A DNA stretch of 64,000 bases, from the NCBI RefSeq assembly GCF_003363155.1, contig NZ_QRBE01000004.1, positions 96,003 through 160,002 on the forward strand, given 5' to 3'. Positions within the stretch are counted from its first letter, which is position 1, and each line of letters opens with the position of its first letter. Shown here piece after piece: positions 61,231 to 64,000 of the stretch. The notes below the pieces were generated by a model. It did not search any database. It was not told the origin of the DNA and saw nothing but the letters and a program-made list of their open reading frames with translations. Position numbers and translations under genes: made by a program. The DNA comes from Dyella monticola. Its GTDB lineage: Bacteria; Pseudomonadota; Gammaproteobacteria; Xanthomonadales; Rhodanobacteraceae.

Positions 61231-64000
61231 ATGTCGACCATTCTGGCCAACCAGAGAGAACCTGACTTCCCTCCCGGCGGCGGAGAGATGGGGGCGCTCA
61301 TGCGTGCGAAGGATTGGTCGGCCACCCCGCTTGGCCCGGTCGAAACATGGTCGCCCGCCCTGCGCATGATGACCAGCTTCTTGCTGGCCAATCGCTTTCC
61401 CTTGCTACTTTGGTGGGGGCCGCAGTACTTGTCGTTGTACAACGACGCCTATCGGCCGATCCTCGGCAACAAACATCCCAAGTATTTGGGCCGCCCCGTG
61501 GCCGAATGCTGGTCGGAGATTTGGCACATCCTCAAGCCGCTGATCGATCAGCCGTTCAACGGTGGTCCGGCGACCTGGATGGATGATATTTCGCTGGAGA
61601 TCAACCGCTACGGCTTCATCGAAGAGACGCACTTTACCGTCGCCTATAGCCCGGTCCCCGATGAAACTGCGCCGCACGGCATTGGCGGTGTGCTGGCGAC
61701 CGTGCACGAGATCACCGAGAAGGTGATCGGTGAGCGTCGATTGCAGGCATTACGCGATCTCGGCCTGCGGGTCACCGAGGGCAGAACCGCCGAAACGGCC
61801 TGCGCCATCGCCGCCCAGACACTGGCCGAACACGCCAAGGACATCCCGTTCGCACTCATCTATTTGTTGGATGAGGAGGGCAAACACGCCCGGCTTGCGG
61901 GCGCTGCCGGTCTTGGCATGGATGAGCCGGCCAGCCCTCGTGTCATCGATCTGGGCGACCCGACGCATGGCGATGCGCTATGGCCGCTTGGCGAGGCCGC
62001 GCGCACCAAGACGATGATCACAGTGGAGAATGTGCACAAGCGTTTCGGAACGGTGGCTACTGGCCTCCGGTCCGCCGCGCCACAGTCCGCCGTCGTTGTA
62101 CCCATTCGCTCCAACAAGGCTCACCAGCTCGCCGGCTTGCTGGTTATGGGCGTCAGCCGAGTGCTGCAACTCAACGAGTTGTACATCAGCTTTTTCGAAT
62201 TGGTGGCAGCGCAAGTCGCCACCGCCATTGCGAACGCGCGTGCCTATGAAGAGGAACGCAAACGAGCCCAGGCGCTGGCGGATATCGATCGCGCCAAAAC
62301 CGCTTTTTTCTCCAATGTCAGCCACGAATTCCGTACACCGTTGACGTTGCTGCTGGGGCCGCTGGAGGAGATTTTGAACGCTCCGACGCCAGGTGCCCCG
62401 CCAGCGGCTCAGCGTAACCAACTCCAAGTCGCACACCGCAACGGCCTTCGCCTGCTGCGCCTGGTGAATGCGTTGCTTGATTTTTCGCGGATCGAAGCCG
62501 GGCGTGCGCAGGCGAGCTATCAACTCACCGACTTGGCCGCGTTGACGACGGATCTTGCCCGCGGCTTTCGTGCTGCCGTGGAACGAGCCGGGCTGCTGCT
62601 TACGATCGATTGTCAGCCGCTGCCAGGCCCGGTCATGGTGGACCGCGACATGTGGGAGACGGTGGTGCTCAACCTGCTCTCGAATGCTTTCAAGTTCTGC
62701 TTTGAAGGCAGCATCGAAGTGACGTTGCGACCATCGGAAGACCACGCGGTATTGCGCGTCAAGGACACCGGCGTAGGCATTCCAGCTGATGAGCTGCCGC
62801 GTCTGTTCGAGCGCTTCCACCGTATCGAGGGTCAACGTAGCCGCAGTTTCGAAGGAAGCGGCATTGGCCTTGCACTAGTGCACGAAGTGCTGCGGCTGCA
62901 CAACGGCACCATTAGCGTTCAAAGCGACGTCGGCCACGGCGCCGAATTCATTGTTTCGCTTCCCTTTGGAACGGCGCACCTCGCCGATGGCGCTCCCGCC
63001 GCAGCGAACCCTAGTATGAAGGCCATGCGCATTGACGCCTTTGTCCAAGAGGCACTGCGCTGGCTACCTGATGATGATGCACCTGGCGGTGATCAAGCCC
63101 CTTCGAGGGAAGGCGAGATACCGCGTCCGGTTGTGCTCATCGCCGACGACAACGCGGACATGCGCGGTTACGCGAGCCGGCTTCTGGCTGACCGCTATGA
63201 GGTTGAAACGACACCCGACGGTCAAGCGGCGCTGGAAGCCATTCGCAGGCGCCGCCCTGACCTCGTACTGACCGACATCATGATGCCTCGGCTTGATGGC
63301 TTTGGATTGCTGCGCGCCATCCGCACGGATGCATCCTTGTGCGATGTACCTGTGATCATGCTGTCGGCACGCGCCGGCGAGGAAGCGTGCGCCGATGGCC
63401 TCGATGCCGGCGCGGATGACTATCTGACCAAACCGTTCTCCGCGCGTGATCTGCTGGCGCGCGTGGGCGCCAATCTCGATCTGGTACGGATGCGGCGCAC
63501 TGCGACGGAGGCCTTACGCACGCGCACGTCTGAGTTGGAGACCATGCTTGAGACGGTGCCTGTGCCGGTGTGGTTTACCTATCAATCGGATGGTCGCCAG
63601 GTCTTTGGTAATCATGCCGCCGCCCGATTGCTGCACATGGACGCCATCGAAAAGGCTTCTCTCCCAGCTGTGCAGCTGGAAGGTCCCACACCTTTTCGCG
63701 TATTCCGCAGCGGAGTGGAAGTTTCTCTACAGGAGCTTCCTTTGCTGCGCGCGACGCACGGCGAAGTCGTGCGCGAGGAAGAGGTGGAACTGCGCTTCGA
63801 AGACGGCTCGTCGGTGATTCTTCTACTGAATGCGTTGCCAATCCGCGACAGTGAAGGCGGCCAGGTGGGAGCGGTCTGCGCGGCCACAGACATCACGGAG
63901 CGAAAGCACACCGAAGCGGCGATGCAGGAATGGAACAAGCATCTTGAAGCACGCGTGGCCGAAGAAGTGGCTGCGCGCGAAAAAGCGCAGGCAGGCCTGG
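61231..64000 (+). CDS. Hybrid histidine kinase (PAS-GAF-HisKA-HATPase-REC-PAS...), 3' end outside window
   Basis: At least 923 residues, open to the window end. An N-terminal PAS-like sensor (about 25-160) is followed by a GAF domain (about 170-335). The HisKA phosphoacceptor is His365 in SNVSHEFRTPLT. HATPase_c (about 460-575) has the N box LLSNAFKF and G boxes DTGVGIP and GSGIGLALV. A REC domain (about 634-745) has the acceptor Asp682 in VLTDIMMP and the lysine of LTKPFS. A second PAS (about 770-885) leads into a coiled coil (LEARVAEEVAAREKAQ) at the edge, where a second HisKA/HATPase is expected. No membrane helix is seen, so it should be soluble. The ATG at 61231 is preceded only by a weak GCGGAA site. 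Confidence 0.9.
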   Translation, partial: MSTILANQREPDFPPGGGEMGALMRAKDWSATPLGPVETWSPALRMMTSFLLANRFPLLLWWGPQYLSLYNDAYRPILGNKHPKYLGRPVAECWSEIWHILKPLIDQPFNGGPATWMDDISLEINRYGFIEETHFTVAYSPVPDETAPHGIGGVLATVHEITEKVIGERRLQALRDLGLRVTEGRTAETACAIAAQTLAEHAKDIPFALIYLLDEEGKHARLAGAAGLGMDEPASPRVIDLGDPTHGDALWPLGEAARTKTMITVENVHKRFGTVATGLRSAAPQSAVVVPIRSNKAHQLAGLLVMGVSRVLQLNELYISFFELVAAQVATAIANARAYEEERKRAQALADIDRAKTAFFSNVSHEFRTPLTLLLGPLEEILNAPTPGAPPAAQRNQLQVAHRNGLRLLRLVNALLDFSRIEAGRAQASYQLTDLAALTTDLARGFRAAVERAGLLLTIDCQPLPGPVMVDRDMWETVVLNLLSNAFKFCFEGSIEVTLRPSEDHAVLRVKDTGVGIPADELPRLFERFHRIEGQRSRSFEGSGIGLALVHEVLRLHNGTISVQSDVGHGAEFIVSLPFGTAHLADGAPAAANPSMKAMRIDAFVQEALRWLPDDDAPGGDQAPSREGEIPRPVVLIADDNADMRGYASRLLADRYEVETTPDGQAALEAIRRRRPDLVLTDIMMPRLDGFGLLRAIRTDASLCDVPVIMLSARAGEEACADGLDAGADDYLTKPFSARDLLARVGANLDLVRMRRTATEALRTRTSELETMLETVPVPVWFTYQSDGRQVFGNHAAARLLHMDAIEKASLPAVQLEGPTPFRVFRSGVEVSLQELPLLRATHGEVVREEEVELRFEDGSSVILLLNALPIRDSEGGQVGAVCAATDITERKHTEAAMQEWNKHLEARVAEEVAAREKAQAGL

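Overview
The window looks like a chromosomal segment of a GC-rich gammaproteobacterium of the Xanthomonadales (Lysobacterales), most likely Rhodanobacteraceae (Dyella, Luteibacter, Frateuria or Rhodanobacter type). The reasons are a xanthomonadin-type aryl-polyene gene set with a XanB2-like chorismatase, Oar-type TonB receptors, the ATP synthase order, and the ubiJ-ubiB and ubiK genes. This placement is inference from gene content. I saw no tRNA, rRNA, IS element, prophage or CRISPR array.

Layout. 1-10 kb: a sugar-uptake locus with a LacI regulator, a TonB receptor, a secreted GH144/glycoamylase-like enzyme, a binding protein and two permeases on the minus strand, converging on an ABC ATPase cut by the left edge. 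10.4-12.8 kb: an isochorismatase-family gene divergent from a TetR gene over twin palindromes; a lipoprotein; then a textbook sigma-54 promoter with upstream PilR-like half-sites in front of two tandem, paralogous small membrane peptides. 12.8-18.6 kb: housekeeping genes (trmL, ubiJ, ubiB, truC, arfB, a PlsC-like acyltransferase, a LysE exporter). 18.7-22.8 kb: glyoxylate shunt genes aceB-aceA with a divergent LysR gene. 22.8-28.4 kb: comM, ubiK, a P-II gene, gpmA, a beta-solenoid exported protein and hemF.

28.5-34.4 kb is a compact pigment cluster: ketosynthase, chain-length-factor-like protein and glycosyltransferase on the plus strand, converging with ACP, dehydratase, acyltransferase and second dehydratase on the minus strand, with xanB2 divergent from the ACP gene. 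34.4-43.4 kb carries glmU and the complete atpIBEFHAGDC operon with a recognisable promoter and terminator. 43.5-44.4 kb carries a phasin gene and queD. 44.4-50.3 kb is a tightly overlapping central-carbon operon tal - pgi::ROK kinase - gnd - zwf, in which glucose-6-phosphate isomerase is fused to a glucokinase-like ROK domain.

50.6-52.3 kb has a HAD phosphatase and an EamA exporter. 52.4-59.6 kb is a single 2395-residue autotransporter with seven near-identical 201-residue repeats. It is divergent from an AraC-type regulator across a 458-bp region with three direct repeats. The window ends inside a hybrid histidine kinase (PAS-GAF-HisKA-HATPase-REC-PAS).

The strongest candidates for undescribed biology are the sigma-54 driven tandem small peptides, the Pgi-ROK fusion operon, and the repeat-built autotransporter with its divergent regulator.
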